Shown here one piece after another: positions 6,355-12,268 of a DNA stretch of 15,786 nucleotides; position 1 is the first letter of the stretch, and the number at the start of each line of letters is the position of its first letter. The notes beneath the pieces are model-generated. The model worked only from the letters and a program-made list of their open reading frames with translations. It was not told the DNA's origin and did not search any database. Origin of the DNA: Candidatus Zambryskiibacteriota bacterium. GTDB lineage: Bacteria > Patescibacteriota > Minisyncoccia > Phycocordibacterales > DATDWN01. The stretch is taken from positions 1 through 15,786 of the forward strand of contig JACQNQ010000029.1 in the NCBI GenBank assembly GCA_016202965.1, given 5' to 3'. The position numbers were made by a program, and so were the translations under genes.

Positions 6355-7194
6355 CTACTTTATTTTTTGCTCCAGATAGGCAGTAAGATTTTTTAAGGCG
6401 GTTTGAAATTCAGCCATATGCTTTGGATACTGATTTGCTCCGACAAAACTTCTGACAGGGTCCGTTAAAGCCACCCTCATTTGTTCCAGATTTAACAAAA
6501 GATTGCTGGAGGTGTTTAATAAAGACAAATGCATAGTGACAAGCTCTTTAGGCACTTCCACATCCAAGAGGTCGCTTATAATGTCTTTGCCGGCCAGAAT
6601 TATCGGGTCCAGTTTGGACATTTCTTTTTCATCGTCTTTATTAACGGCTGTAACAAATATGGTCATCGGGTCTTCTTTCACCCCAATTCCTTCCAATCTG
6701 TCGTTTACGCTTTTATTTAATGAATCGCGGTATTTTTTCAGACTTTCTGTATCTGAATTTTGATTTATATGCAAGTTTGAAGCCAGATAGACAGCTCCCG
6801 TGGCTTTTGTATATTCGGGCAGTGACAATGTATTTTCCGTAATCTTGTTTATTTCATTGGTTGTGATGGGTTGCCCTCCCTTTTTTAGCATCAGATATTG
6901 AGCGAAAAAATCTTTGGCCATCTGGGCGGTCAATGTCGTCTGGTCAAACGACTCATCGCTCAATATCGCATTTGTAACAATCTGATTTCCGGGCCCCATA
7001 TCAACCAGAATCTTTTTCCAGTCCAAATTATCAAGGTTTCGCCTTGATACATTTTCTGCGGGGTTTATTGCCGTCAGACCGTTTGTGTTTTGAGGCGCGG
7101 AGCTTGGTCTATTTGGATTTCTCTCAAATAAAAAAATTGAAATGACAACCCCGAAGCAAATAATAAGAACAGTTAAAGTTTTATTGCTCGGCAT
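6355..7194 (-). CDS. Membrane-anchored extracytoplasmic protein, function unknown
   Basis: About 279 residues. After a short N-terminus (MPSNKTL) comes one hydrophobic segment (VLIICFGVVISIFLF) followed by a charged boundary, so the rest is probably outside the membrane. A Pro/Asn/Ser linker leads to a mostly helical domain (about 60-281) without Cys or catalytic motifs I recognise. I chose the ATG at 7194 because an extended -10 box (TGATATAAT) touches the ATG at 7200, which would lie upstream of the transcription start; the difference is two residues. Residues ENVSRRNLDN come from a palindromic DNA unit shared with ksgA. It lies just upstream of the secretion-like operon in the same direction, so a role in that machine is possible but unproven. 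Confidence 0.7.
   Translation of the reverse strand: MPSNKTLTVLIICFGVVISIFLFERNPNRPSSAPQNTNGLTAINPAENVSRRNLDNLDWKKILVDMGPGNQIVTNAILSDESFDQTTLTAQMAKDFFAQYLMLKKGGQPITTNEINKITENTLSLPEYTKATGAVYLASNLHINQNSDTESLKKYRDSLNKSVNDRLEGIGVKEDPMTIFVTAVNKDDEKEMSKLDPIILAGKDIISDLLDVEVPKELVTMHLSLLNTSSNLLLNLEQMRVALTDPVRSFVGANQYPKHMAEFQTALKNLTAYLEQKIK
7027..7056 (-). repeat. In-frame palindromic unit, copy 1 (ENVSRRNLDN)
   Basis: The core TATCAAGG-TTTCG-CCTTGATA (7029-7049) is a perfect 8-bp stem with a 5-base loop. The 30-base unit matches 9102-9131 in ksgA at 29 positions. It is read in the same frame in both genes and encodes ENVSRRNLDN here, in the linker just after the membrane anchor. Confidence 0.8.
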
Positions 7195-7200
7195 CGCCAT

Positions 7201-7209
7201 ATTATATCA
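7201..7209 (-). promoter_or_regulatory. Extended -10 promoter (TGATATAAT)
   Basis: TG-A-TATAAT on the minus strand ends exactly six bases before the ATG at 7194, the same arrangement as at four other genes here. The predicted transcription start falls at or next to the A of that ATG. No good -35 is seen. Confidence 0.6.
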
Positions 7210-7216
7210 CGAGAGA

Positions 7217-8839
7217 TTAAATAAACATGGCCATAATTATAGCGGACAGGAAAAATAAAAAACCGAGAATAAAAACATTTTTTTCCGTAAACGGTTTTTT
7301 TACAATTATTCCATAACCCATTATAGCTGTGGGAATAGCCGTTAAATATAAAATATAAAAAGATAAAAAAATCGGCACAAGAAGAATGCCAACGGCGAAA
7401 CACAAACCAATCACTTTGCCCGCATTTTTTCCAAAAAAAGTGGCCAGTGTTTGAACGCCGTTTGCCCTATCTCCAGCCGTGTCTTTCAAGTCCCTGATAT
7501 TTGTTATCAGGGTAAATACAATTAAAACTCCAAGAGCCGTAAATATCGGAAAGGTTTCTATTTTTTTATCTGCTGAAATAAAGAAAAATCCGGTCAGAAC
7601 TGTCACAAGACAAGCAAGACTGATTAAAAATGACGACAAGACCGGCACTCGTCTCAAGCGCAAAGGAGGCGATGAATATATGTAAGAGGTTGCCACATAA
7701 ACCAAGTTCATGAAAAACGGATAGAACCCGACAGACCACGACCCGACAAGCGATACGGCTAGCCAAACATATCCTGCCTGATTCATTTCTTCTTTAGTTA
7801 AGGCGCCTGAAACCAAAGGTCTTGTGGTGTTAGAAATTTTATCAATTTCTATATCCGCGACATCATTTACATGCACGGCATACATCCATGCTCCATACCA
7901 GGATAAAACAAGAGTTAAGAGAGACATAACATCTACCCAGGAGTTTAAATTTCCGTATCCGTTTGCGTAGGCAAGCCCCGCGCCGAACAAAAGCAATAAA
8001 ATATAAAAAGCCACGCGCTCCGGTCTGGAATTTTTTATAACCGCCAAAGTTTTTTTCGGTTCCATTTTCCAAAAAAGTATTGCCGTAAAAATAAACGACA
8101 GAATAAAAAGTATTTGAGATAAAAATTTGTCAAAGCCCAATTCAAACAACCTCGCTCCGGAGACAAAAGAGTTTCCGTCATGCAAAGTATTATGAGCTAT
8201 GTTGGACTGCGATATTATTTTTACCAAGTAATTTAAGACTTCTGAAAAATCTCCTGCTCCGGTATTTAGGTGAGAGAGTGTGTAGACAAATCCCGGTATG
8301 GCGGCCAAAGAAAATATCAATATGTATGAAGACAAAACCGCCAAAAGACTGTGAAACAAATTTTTTCTGACTAACCAGACATACCAACCGATTAATAGAA
8401 GGATAATAATTATTTCTATGCGTATGCCGTATGTCGCTCCATGTGTGAGTCTTGGGCCGAAAAAAGTTAGAAAATCAAAAATCAGAGCGCTAGAAGTATC
8501 AAAAATATATGTCATTCTGTATCCGTGGCCAAAGCTTATAATAATATCCAAAATCGGGGCGAGCCATATAACAGGCAATCCAAAAAGAATGACTTTTTGA
8601 GCGCCAGCGTAATCTTTGCTCCAGTATCCGATGACACATATTAAGCCGAGAACTGTTGTCAGAAAAAATAATCCGACATGAATTAATGTGTATGGGTCTG
8701 ACGGGATAATACCCAACGTTGTCGGACTGGAGAGCGACTCAAAAATATAGCGGACAAAAAATATGCCGATAAATCCCAAAATCCACTGACTTATAGATAT
8801 CGGCCGATTTTTTATTTCTTCCAAAATCACTTCCATCAT
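7217..8839 (-). CDS. UbiA-family prenyltransferase with extra N-terminal membrane domain
   Basis: A 540-residue polytopic protein. The C-terminal half (about 275-540) is a UbiA-superfamily intramembrane prenyltransferase: the first Asp motif NDVADIEID (325-333) followed by TTRPLVSG, the YSSPPLRLRR loop (388-397), and the second Asp motif RDLKDTAGDRANGVQTL (449-465). These Asp residues bind Mg-prenyl diphosphate. UbiA enzymes attach prenyl chains to aromatic or glycerol-phosphate acceptors; the acceptor cannot be told here. Residues 1-270 hold about six more hydrophobic segments with no family I recognise, roughly doubling the usual length of about 300. The gene starts four bases after the ksgA stop codon and is probably cotranscribed. 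Start alternatives are ATG at 8839 or 8836. Confidence 0.85.
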   Translation of the reverse strand: MMEVILEEIKNRPISISQWILGFIGIFFVRYIFESLSSPTTLGIIPSDPYTLIHVGLFFLTTVLGLICVIGYWSKDYAGAQKVILFGLPVIWLAPILDIIISFGHGYRMTYIFDTSSALIFDFLTFFGPRLTHGATYGIRIEIIIILLLIGWYVWLVRKNLFHSLLAVLSSYILIFSLAAIPGFVYTLSHLNTGAGDFSEVLNYLVKIISQSNIAHNTLHDGNSFVSGARLFELGFDKFLSQILFILSFIFTAILFWKMEPKKTLAVIKNSRPERVAFYILLLLFGAGLAYANGYGNLNSWVDVMSLLTLVLSWYGAWMYAVHVNDVADIEIDKISNTTRPLVSGALTKEEMNQAGYVWLAVSLVGSWSVGFYPFFMNLVYVATSYIYSSPPLRLRRVPVLSSFLISLACLVTVLTGFFFISADKKIETFPIFTALGVLIVFTLITNIRDLKDTAGDRANGVQTLATFFGKNAGKVIGLCFAVGILLVPIFLSFYILYLTAIPTAIMGYGIIVKKPFTEKNVFILGFLFFLSAIIMAMFI

Positions 8840-8843
8840 TTGG

Positions 8844-9689
8844 TTATTTTATACCAATTAGAAGACTTTTGCAGAGTTTCAGCCATTTCTCAAGTGAAAT
8901 ATCCTCCGCTCTGGCTTTCAGATCTATCTCACATTCCAAAAACGCTCTGACACACTCCTCTTTCCCTAATTTACTCACACGTAGTGTGAGCAAGTCCTTT
9001 ATTATAGGCGTATTTTGGAGATTTAACAGATTTGACAGAAGTTGTTTGCGTTTATGAGCAAAACCGGAGTGAAGAACTTTGAAAAAAAACTTTTCATCCA
9101 CATTATCAAGGTTTCGCCTTGATATATTTTCAATATGAAGTATGGCTGAATCAACTTTCGGCTGGGGAGAAAATGCTCCACGCCCGACAATTCGCATAAT
9201 TTTTGGTCTCCCGAAAACTTTGACAGATAGCGACAATAAACTTTCTTTTCCATCCTTGGCCACTACTCGTTCCGCTACTTCTTTTTGGACAAGAAGGGTC
9301 ATGGACTCTGGCTGGGAGTTGCTTCCTAAAAACATTCTTAAAACTTGTCCGGTTATATAGTACGGAATATTAGATACCATTTTATACTTCCTTATATCAA
9401 AGGGCATCTTTGACACATCAAATTTCAAAATATCTTTCTCAATTAAATCCAATTTGCCGCTTTTTATTTCTTTGGAAAATTTTTCTTTCAAGACAGGTAT
9501 AAGGCGAAAATCTTTTTCAATGGCGATAACTTTTTCTGCTAGTTGAAGCAATCTCTCGGTTAAAATCCCCTCTCCCGGTCCGATTTCCAAAACAATATCA
9601 TCAGCGCGAATATCTCCCGCGTCAATAATAGCCGAAAGAGCAACTTGTGATTTTAAAAAATGCTGACCCAAAGATTTTTTTGCTTTCAT
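8844..9689 (-). CDS. ksgA: 16S rRNA (adenine(1518)-N(6)/adenine(1519)-N(6))-dimethyltransferase
   Basis: A 281-residue enzyme, normal for the family. KsgA dimethylates two adjacent adenines in helix 45 of 16S rRNA, using S-adenosylmethionine, late in 30S assembly. Visible signatures: KKSLGQHFL at the N-terminus, SAM motif VLEIGPGEG (33-41), acidic IEKD (57-60), catalytic NIPYY (107-111), LLVQKEVAERV (132-142), FSPQPKVDSA (173-182) and the C-terminal RAEDIS. Two palindromes lie in the less conserved C-terminal part: ENISRRNLDN (187-196), at the linker after the catalytic domain, and LLTLRVSK (233-240). Neither touches the catalytic core, so the enzyme is likely functional. It has its own extended -10 promoter and is followed by the prenyltransferase gene. 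Confidence 0.95.
   Translation of the reverse strand: MKAKKSLGQHFLKSQVALSAIIDAGDIRADDIVLEIGPGEGILTERLLQLAEKVIAIEKDFRLIPVLKEKFSKEIKSGKLDLIEKDILKFDVSKMPFDIRKYKMVSNIPYYITGQVLRMFLGSNSQPESMTLLVQKEVAERVVAKDGKESLLSLSVKVFGRPKIMRIVGRGAFSPQPKVDSAILHIENISRRNLDNVDEKFFFKVLHSGFAHKRKQLLSNLLNLQNTPIIKDLLTLRVSKLGKEECVRAFLECEIDLKARAEDISLEKWLKLCKSLLIGIK
8974..8990 (-). repeat. Small palindrome inside ksgA
   Basis: CTCACAC-GTA-GTGTGAG is a perfect 7-bp stem with a 3-base loop. It encodes part of LLTLRVSK in the C-terminal helical domain. It differs in sequence from the other in-frame palindromes in the window. Confidence 0.6.
9102..9131 (-). repeat. In-frame palindromic unit, copy 2 (ENISRRNLDN)
   Basis: It matches 7027-7056 at 29 of 30 bases and holds the same TATCAAGG-TTTCG-CCTTGATA hairpin (9104-9124). 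In ksgA it encodes residues 187-196, at the junction after the VDSAILHI strand, where lengths usually vary in the family. Confidence 0.8.
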
Positions 9690-9695
9690 ACGGGT

Positions 9696-9704
9696 AGTAT
9701 ATCA
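9696..9704 (-). promoter_or_regulatory. Extended -10 promoter of ksgA (TGATATACT)
   Basis: TG-A-TATACT on the minus strand is followed by exactly six bases (ACCCGT) and the ksgA ATG at 9689, predicting a leaderless mRNA. No good -35 is present; its position would overlap the -35 of the divergent promoter at 9720. Confidence 0.65.
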
Positions 9705-9719
9705 TGTGGGTAACCCCTA

Positions 9720-9747
9720 TTGACCTCTACTTTCCAGTCTATATAAT
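9720..9747 (+). promoter_or_regulatory. Sigma70-type promoter for the LysM-M23 gene
   Basis: TTGACC (9720-9725), a 16-base spacer and TATAAT (9742-9747). The predicted start is near 9754, leaving a leader of about 170 bases before the ATG at 9923. The leader contains a three-codon ATG-GCT-CAA-TAA at 9779-9790 and an open frame without a start codon from 9818. Apart from these and the ksgA promoter, the 9690-9922 gap shows nothing else. Confidence 0.6.
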
Positions 9748-9922
9748 GAGATAATACTGGACTGAAAAACATATAGATATGGCTCAATAAGGCCAAATTC
9801 TTCAACTGATTTTCTGAATAAAAGTTAACTTTGAACTTATTTCTGGTTTAGAACAAGATCCGAAATTTAACCAAGGTCTTAAAAGCATACTGAGAAGCTT
9901 TTCCCCAAAAAAGCTTGGAAAT

Positions 9923-10927
9923 ATGGGATCTGCCAAATTTTCGGTGAACATAGTGACGTTTTTAATTTTGAATATCGTTCTCCTAACGTCAATTTCAATG
10001 CCAAGGCAAGCCGATGCCGGTGTTTTTTCCTGGCTTTTTGGAACAGCTGATGCAGCGGAAACAGAACAAACATTCCCCTCAAATTCCCAGAACATTGCTT
10101 TATTGCAAGCCGCCATCTCTCCTGTTGGAGACGCATCATCCGCAAAAGGCGATGTGGCTATTGTCGGTGAGACATCTCTTTTACCGGAAACATTTGCCAC
10201 TACTCCACTAAAATCAGCGGATGACGACCAGATTAGCCTCTATGTCGTTCACCCGGGAGACACTTTGCCGGCTATCGCCAAAATGTTTGGCGTTTCAACA
10301 AATACCATACGTTGGGGAAACGACTTAACTTCCAGTAACATAACTGTTGGCCAAACTTTGGTAATCCTGCCTATTTCCGGTATCCAGCATGTCGTTAAAA
10401 AGGGAGAGACTGTCCAGAGCATTGCCAAACTTCACAAAGGAGATGTGGATGAAATTCTTCAATATAACAATCTAACCAAAGATTCCAAACTTGCTCTAGG
10501 CGATGTTGTTATTGTGCCTGACGGTGAAGCTGTCTCATATGGCGTAGCGACAGGCGCAACTCCTCCGGCTTATCCTGTCTATGAGGGTTATTATATGAGA
10601 CCGATTATCGGTGGCAGAAAAACCCAAGGCATTCACGGACGTAACGGAGTTGACCTGGCTTCTTTTTATGGAGCGAATATTTTAGCTTCGGCGGACGGTC
10701 AGGTTATTATTTCTCGCGGCTCCGGCTGGAACGGAGGATACGGCAAATATATTGTTGTGAAACACGACAATGGTACGCAGACATTGTATGCTCATCTCTC
10801 CGCAACTTTAGTTAGTGTTGGTGACAATGTAAAACAGGGTCAGGTTATAGGCAAGATGGGTAATACGGGAAGGTCAACTGGGGTACATGTTCACTTTGAG
10901 ATACGTGGTGCCCGCAATCCTTTCTAA
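9923..10927 (+). CDS. Secreted LysM-M23 peptidoglycan hydrolase
   Basis: A 334-residue protein. The N-terminal hydrophobic segment (FSVNIVTFLILNIVLLTS) ending near PRQADAG is a signal peptide or anchor. Two LysM peptidoglycan-binding modules follow: YVVHPGDTLPAIAKMFGVS at 107-125 (to about 149) and HVVKKGETVQSIAKLHKGD at 156-174 (to about 198). The C-terminal M23 metallopeptidase has the zinc ligands His238 and Asp244 (HGRNGVD), catalytic-site His291 (YAHL) and HVH 322-324 (GVHVHFEIRG), so all key residues are kept. Such enzymes cleave peptide crosslinks of peptidoglycan outside the membrane. The reading frame stays open upstream to 9818 with protein-like codons (KVNFELISGLEQDPKFN) but no ATG, GTG or TTG, so the true N-terminus may be longer. 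Confidence 0.9.
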   Translation: MGSAKFSVNIVTFLILNIVLLTSISMPRQADAGVFSWLFGTADAAETEQTFPSNSQNIALLQAAISPVGDASSAKGDVAIVGETSLLPETFATTPLKSADDDQISLYVVHPGDTLPAIAKMFGVSTNTIRWGNDLTSSNITVGQTLVILPISGIQHVVKKGETVQSIAKLHKGDVDEILQYNNLTKDSKLALGDVVIVPDGEAVSYGVATGATPPAYPVYEGYYMRPIIGGRKTQGIHGRNGVDLASFYGANILASADGQVIISRGSGWNGGYGKYIVVKHDNGTQTLYAHLSATLVSVGDNVKQGQVIGKMGNTGRSTGVHVHFEIRGARNPF

Positions 10928-10929
10928 AA

Positions 10930-11051
10930 AACTTCCAAATTTGGCGAACTCCTTCGTTACTTCGCTTTGTTTCCTCCGTGCGCAGTACGTCTAGTACAGC
11001 TTAGTCGCAAACAAAGCTTGTTCCTCGGATTTCATCCAAATTATGAAAGTT
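10930..11051. repeat. 122-bp imperfect palindrome after the LysM-M23 gene
   Basis: Three paired segments share one midpoint near 10990.5. The outer arms are AACTTCCAAATTTGG (10930-10944) with CCAAATTATGAAAGTT (11036-11051). The middle arms are GCTTTGTTT (10964-10972) with AAACAAAGC (11009-11017). The inner arms are GTAC (10985-10988) with GTAC (10994-10997). It starts a few bases after the stop codon and its 3' side runs into TTTTT, so it may act as a terminator or be a decayed element. The remaining gap to 11100 holds nothing I recognise. Confidence 0.6.
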
Positions 11052-11095
11052 TTTAACTGCCCAGACATTTTTCTTTGATTTCTGTTAAGTTTTCA

Positions 11096-11128
11096 AAATA
11101 AAAAATGTGCAAGGTTAAACCTTGCACA
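11096..11128 (-). terminator. Rho-independent terminator of the orphan gene
   Basis: An 11-bp perfect stem, TGTGCAAGGTT with AACCTTGCACA (11106-11128), around a single central base is followed on the minus strand by TTTTTATTTT. It begins 15 bases past the stop codon of the gene ending at 11143. It is the clearest terminator in the window. Confidence 0.85.
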
Positions 11129-11142
11129 CCCCTCTTGTCTTA

Positions 11143-11523
11143 TCAAGAAATTAATTCGACAAGCTCGGGAATTTTTTGACCGAGGAAGTCAGCGAGCATA
11201 TATACAAACGTACCGTCAGCTGCAGCTGAAATTTCCAAGAAACGCCCACCTTCCTTCAGGTGTAAAACCTTGTGACCCTTGCGGTCTCTCTCGTTACTGA
11301 CATAGAGTTCACGCTCGTAGATTAACCCAGCTGAAGGGTAAGATTCTAAGTGAACGGTAACTGTTGTTTTGTTGTGTAATGTTACTGCACGTGGGAAATT
11401 ACCCAGAAAAATGTCTGCTCCGCTTATAGTACTCGCGATATGCAGACGAAAAGTTGCATTTGGTAAAGATTTTTGAGAGCCAACCTTACCAAGTTCCAAA
11501 ATCCCGAACATTGTATATGCCAT
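11143..11523 (-). CDS. Small soluble protein, function unknown, with classical expression signals
   Basis: I choose the ATG at 11523 (126 residues, MAYTMFGILELGK) over the in-frame ATG at 11568 because AGGAGG lies nine bases before it. There is no signal peptide or membrane segment. The protein appears beta-rich in its first half (ATFRLHIASTIS, TTVTVHLESY, IYERELYVSNE) with a charged middle (NERDRKGHKVLHLKEGG) and a helical C-terminus (YMLADFLGQKIPELVELIS). I recognise no family. It stands alone with its own promoter, leader of about 60 bases, strong ribosome binding site and strong terminator. This full set is not seen for the other genes here and suggests high expression or recent acquisition. 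Confidence 0.7.
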   Translation of the reverse strand: MAYTMFGILELGKVGSQKSLPNATFRLHIASTISGADIFLGNFPRAVTLHNKTTVTVHLESYPSAGLIYERELYVSNERDRKGHKVLHLKEGGRFLEISAAADGTFVYMLADFLGQKIPELVELIS

Positions 11524-11532
11524 GGTTCTCGT

Positions 11533-11538
11533 CCTCCT
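11533..11538 (-). promoter_or_regulatory. Strong Shine-Dalgarno site AGGAGG
   Basis: AGGAGG on the minus strand, nine bases before the ATG at 11523, decides that start codon. No other gene in the window has a comparable site at normal spacing. Confidence 0.8.
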
Positions 11539-11589
11539 CATTTCATAGCTGGTTAAGGAACATACCAACCCCGTTGTTGGTTTTTAGAC

Positions 11590-11617
11590 TTTATCACATA
11601 TTATGTAAATAAGTCAA
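11590..11617 (-). promoter_or_regulatory. Likely promoter of the orphan gene
   Basis: On the minus strand TTGACT (11617-11612), a 16-base spacer and GATAAA (11595-11590) preceded by TGT. The -10 is weak (four of six bases). The leader would also carry a small CCAAC/GTTGG hairpin near 11566-11581. The -35 abuts that of the divergent toxin-antitoxin promoter, forming the palindrome AGTCAA-G-TTGACT. Confidence 0.45.
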
Positions 11618-11618
11618 G

Positions 11619-11648
11619 TTGACTACAATATAGCAGATTTGCTATACT
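11619..11648 (+). promoter_or_regulatory. Toxin-antitoxin promoter with palindromic operator
   Basis: TTGACT (11619-11624), an 18-base spacer and TATACT (11643-11648) with a TG extension, then six bases to the toxin ATG at 11655. A perfect inverted repeat TATAGCA-GATT-TGCTATA (11629-11646) covers the spacer and most of the -10. Its position fits an autoregulatory operator for the antitoxin. Confidence 0.65.
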
Positions 11649-11654
11649 GACTTT

Positions 11655-11972
11655 ATGGAGTATCAGTACAATGCCGTTTTCTTTGATAAGGTAAAGATTT
11701 TTATAAATAACCTACCCCTGAAGGATCAAGAGAAAGTAATCGGTGCGGCTACAGCTTTGGAAACTGGGGATTTCCAGTCTGTATTTGTGAAACAGTTACG
11801 TGGTGAGATAAAAGAATTACGGGTTAAAAAATATAGGCTTATATTTTTTATCCACGCCAATAGCATTTGTTTTATACGAATCTTTATAAAGAAAAGCAAA
11901 AAAACTCCAAAAAATGAAATAGATATAGCTGAGAAAATTTATAAATTATTTATTGAAAATAAAATACCATGA
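11655..11972 (+). CDS. higB: HigB/RelE-type toxin (phage Gp49-like family)
   Basis: A 105-residue basic protein with the Gp49-like/HigB pattern: VKQLRGEIKELRVKKYRLIF (residues 45-64) and FIKKSKKTPKNEIDIAEKI (77-95), typical of ribosome-dependent mRNA interferases of the RelE superfamily. In known relatives the toxin cleaves mRNA on the ribosome and the antitoxin blocks it. The next gene overlaps by four bases (ATGA), so translation is coupled; the toxin-first order is the usual one for HigBA. The -10 box six bases upstream predicts a leaderless mRNA. The symbol reflects family, not demonstrated activity. Confidence 0.85.
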   Translation: MEYQYNAVFFDKVKIFINNLPLKDQEKVIGAATALETGDFQSVFVKQLRGEIKELRVKKYRLIFFIHANSICFIRIFIKKSKKTPKNEIDIAEKIYKLFIENKIP

Positions 11973-12259
11973 AAAAAATACACGGATTTAAAACCTACAC
12001 ATTGGAAGAAGTATTAAAAGAACCAATGAAAAATAAAAAGTTTCGTATTGGCTATGAAAAAGAAGTAGCTCGGCTTAATCTCGTTCACCAGATTAAAACA
12101 GCTCGACTTGCCAAGAAATACACTCAAGAAAAATTGGCCAAAAAAGCCGATATGCCACAGTCAGTCATTGCTCGGATAGAAAGTGGTAAACGAGGAATGT
12201 CTTTTGAAACTATTAGCCGAATTGCCAGTGCTCTCGGAAAAGAGATTACATTCGCTTGA
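11969..12259 (+). CDS. higA: HigA/XRE-type antitoxin
   Basis: A 96-residue protein with a C-terminal XRE/Cro helix-turn-helix: QIKTARLAKKYTQEKLAKKA (41-60), recognition helix in QSVIARIESGKRGMS (64-78), then TISRIASALGKEI. The N-terminal 35 residues (FKTYTLEEVLKEPMKNKKF) resemble the toxin-binding segment of similar antitoxins, which often read F-x-x-Y/H-L-x-x-x-L. It would neutralise the preceding toxin and repress the shared promoter at the palindrome 11629-11646. It ends nine bases from the convergent comM stop codon, and no terminator hairpin is visible between them. Confidence 0.88.
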   Translation: MKKIHGFKTYTLEEVLKEPMKNKKFRIGYEKEVARLNLVHQIKTARLAKKYTQEKLAKKADMPQSVIARIESGKRGMSFETISRIASALGKEITFA

Positions 12260-12268
12260 TTACTTGAA

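Noticed and set aside
8990..9130. Frameshift or pseudogene in ksgA suggested by the odd C-terminal part
   Set aside because: The frame is intact, all catalytic motifs are present, and the oddities map exactly to two in-frame palindromes.
11524..11568. ATG at 11568 as the start of the orphan gene
   Set aside because: The stretch contains the AGGAGG site at correct distance from the ATG at 11523, so it is leader rather than coding.
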